DNA of 13,831 bases from Hyphomicrobiales bacterium. GTDB lineage: Bacteria > Pseudomonadota > Alphaproteobacteria > Rhizobiales > Xanthobacteraceae. Shown piece after piece: positions 12,753 through 13,831 of this stretch. Made by a program: the position numbers and the translations under genes. The notes below the pieces were generated by a model. The model was not told the origin of the DNA. It searched no databases and was given only the letters and a program-made list of their open reading frames with translations. The stretch lies in contig JAPLPC010000213.1 in NCBI GenBank assembly GCA_026400425.1, positions 1 through 13,831 on the forward strand, in the 5' to 3' direction. Within the stretch, counting starts at the first letter, position 1. Each line of letters opens with the position of its first letter.

Positions 12753-13637
12753 AGACGCGATCGCGGCGCTATGCGCCGCTGTCGCCAAATTTCCAGACCG
12801 GGATTCCCATCCCATCGTCAGCATGAGATCGTTGCGCTTGAATGGTGCCGACTTGGCGTGCTTCGACCAATCCGGCTTGAATGCGACTTGCGGAACCTTG
12901 CGGTTCGTCGCCCACTTGGCTGCAATCAGCTCGGCGCCCTTCGGTGAGCCTCCATGCAACAGAACCATGTCGCTGTGCTTGGCGTGAACCTTGTCGAGGC
13001 GATCCCAGATCAGATGATGGTCATCGAAGTCGAGGCCTCCGGTCAGTGCGACCTTGGGTCCGACCGGAACAAGCACCTCAGTCTCGGCGCGACGCTTTGC
13101 GGCGAGAAAGTCTCTGGAGTCGATCACCGCGGAGGTGACCGAGCGATGGTCAATGAGTGACCCGGATCGCGGGCGCCACAGCGAACCAGTGTGGATTTCG
13201 AATTGTGCGATGGCCTGTTCGCGGAACAGCTCCATGCAATTGCGGCGTTCGATCAGGGAAAGCCCTTCCGTGATGAGCCGCTCGAGTTCGACCGACCGCA
13301 CTTCGGAGCCATCCTGCTCGTGTTGACTTGCGCGCTGTACCTGCTCATTGCTGTCGAGCTGGCGCTCGATCCGGTTGACGGCTCGATGGAACAGATTGAC
13401 CGTCGACCAGAGCAGGTCTTCCAAGTCCGGCTCCATGCGGCTGTCACTCAGGGTGGCCACGAAGGCATCGAAGATGTCGGCGACAGCGCCGGCGATCGAC
13501 TTGGCTTCGGGAAGGGGCCTCGGATCGGGTTCGTCGGTGAATGGTCGGTAACCGTAGAGTTGCAGTTCGGTCAGAACGTGGTGAAGCTGGGATGAACCAT
13601 GCTGCGATTCAAATTCGGTGTCGTCACGATCGGTCAT
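12741..13637 (-). pseudogene. DUF2493 / cpYpsA-related SLOG-domain protein with a 3' frame-breaking deletion
   Basis: A SLOG-superfamily protein of the plasmid and integrative-element type, where DUF2493 is thought to bind nucleotide-derived ligands. Residues 1-190 are the helical N-terminal region typical of rhizobial members (GYRPFTDEPDPRPLPEAKSI, EPDLEDLLWSTVNLFHRAV, SLWRPRSGSLIDHR). The Rossmann-like SLOG core is KVALTGGLDFDDHHLIWDRL, MVLLHGGSPKGAELIAAKWA, VAFKPDW, APFKRNDLMLTM. Family members then continue with PIGVIVFPG. Here that part is missing: in the next frame the genuine ending GIPVWKFGDSGA and TAG appear at 12807-12769. About 23 codons were therefore deleted with a frameshift at about 12808-12813. 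The translated frame instead adds 23 unrelated residues and stops at 12741. The start ATG 13637 has GGAGGG upstream. Confidence 0.88.
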
Positions 13638-13760
13638 GGGACGATGCCCTCCGTGGATCGGCCGCGACCATCGCGGCCTTCGTGGCGATCACTCAGGCGG
13701 CGGGCGGGCCGGACCAGAACCCGGAGCAACGCGGAGGGCCGAAGCGACAGCGGAGGATGG
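13638..13760 (-). promoter_or_regulatory. Conserved leader upstream of the DUF2493 gene (copy 2)
   Basis: On the plus strand this stretch has GGCCGCGACCATCGCGGCC (13660-13678), a perfect 8-bp hairpin with a 3-base loop, then GGCGAT, ACCCG, AGGGCCGAAGC and GCGGAGGA. The order matches the DUF736 leader. The blocks lie outside the coding region and are better conserved than the bases between them, which points to a shared regulatory role. Confidence 0.65.
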
Positions 13761-13774
13761 CTGGGCGCGGCTAT

Positions 13775-13792
13775 TTTGCTTCGCGATGCAAA
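13775..13792. promoter_or_regulatory. 18-bp near-palindrome upstream of the DUF2493 leader, candidate operator
   Basis: TTTGCTTCGCGATGCAAA is palindromic except for one T-T pair. It lies about 140 bases upstream of the DUF2493 start, just beyond the conserved leader, where a promoter or operator is expected. The remaining bases to the right edge show no gene. Confidence 0.45.
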
Positions 13793-13831
13793 GGCGGGAT
13801 GGACTGATCGATGGATTTAGGCGGAGACGGC

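Overview
The window looks like a decayed accessory region from an alphaproteobacterium, most likely of the Rhizobiales. The signs are a DUF736 protein, a DUF2493/SLOG protein of the kind found on rhizobial plasmids and integrative elements, IS1111-type and IS3-family insertion sequences, and GC-rich coding sequence. There are no tRNAs, rRNAs or CRISPR arrays. The species cannot be named from the sequence.

Region 1 (1-2816) is a phosphite-use (ptx) locus. A Tat-exported PhnD/PtxB-type phosphite or phosphonate binding protein (minus strand, cut by the left edge) is divergent from a LysR regulator (ptxE-like) and an NAD-dependent phosphite dehydrogenase (ptxD-like). The shared AT-rich 318-base control region carries several TTTCAT/ATGAAA inverted repeats; one straddles a plausible -35 box of the regulator. 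The dehydrogenase keeps its catalytic residues but has lost about 17-18 codons near its start, with a frameshift, so it is probably a recent pseudogene.

Region 2 (2842-4522) is a gene 3' remnant followed by an IS110-family (IS1111-group) element with 14-bp subterminal inverted repeats. Its transposase has Val where the catalytic Glu of the DEDD tetrad is expected. A second IS1111-group element (10753-12134) has all four acidic residues. The two share a strongly patterned non-coding block downstream of the transposase, the expected site of the guide (seek/bridge) RNA.

Region 3 (4523-8070) has an operator-like cluster of TTCTGCA repeats before a small unknown plasmid-type gene, a stretch without clear genes, a complete IS3-family element with orfA/orfB and -1 frameshift geometry, and pieces of two related IS407-like IS3 elements.

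Region 4 (8071-9824) is a broken defence-like pair: a DNA adenine methyltransferase cut off before its SAM-binding motif, joined directly to a GHKL/histidine-kinase-like ATPase that has lost both ends.

Region 5 (10262-13831) is integrative-element or plasmid backbone on the minus strand: DUF736 and DUF2493 genes, each preceded by the same roughly 100-base leader with a hairpin. The second IS1111 element sits in the first leader. DUF2493 has a frame-breaking deletion near its 3' end and keeps its rho-independent terminator. Overall the window shows horizontally acquired phosphite metabolism beside a mobile-element backbone undergoing IS-driven decay.
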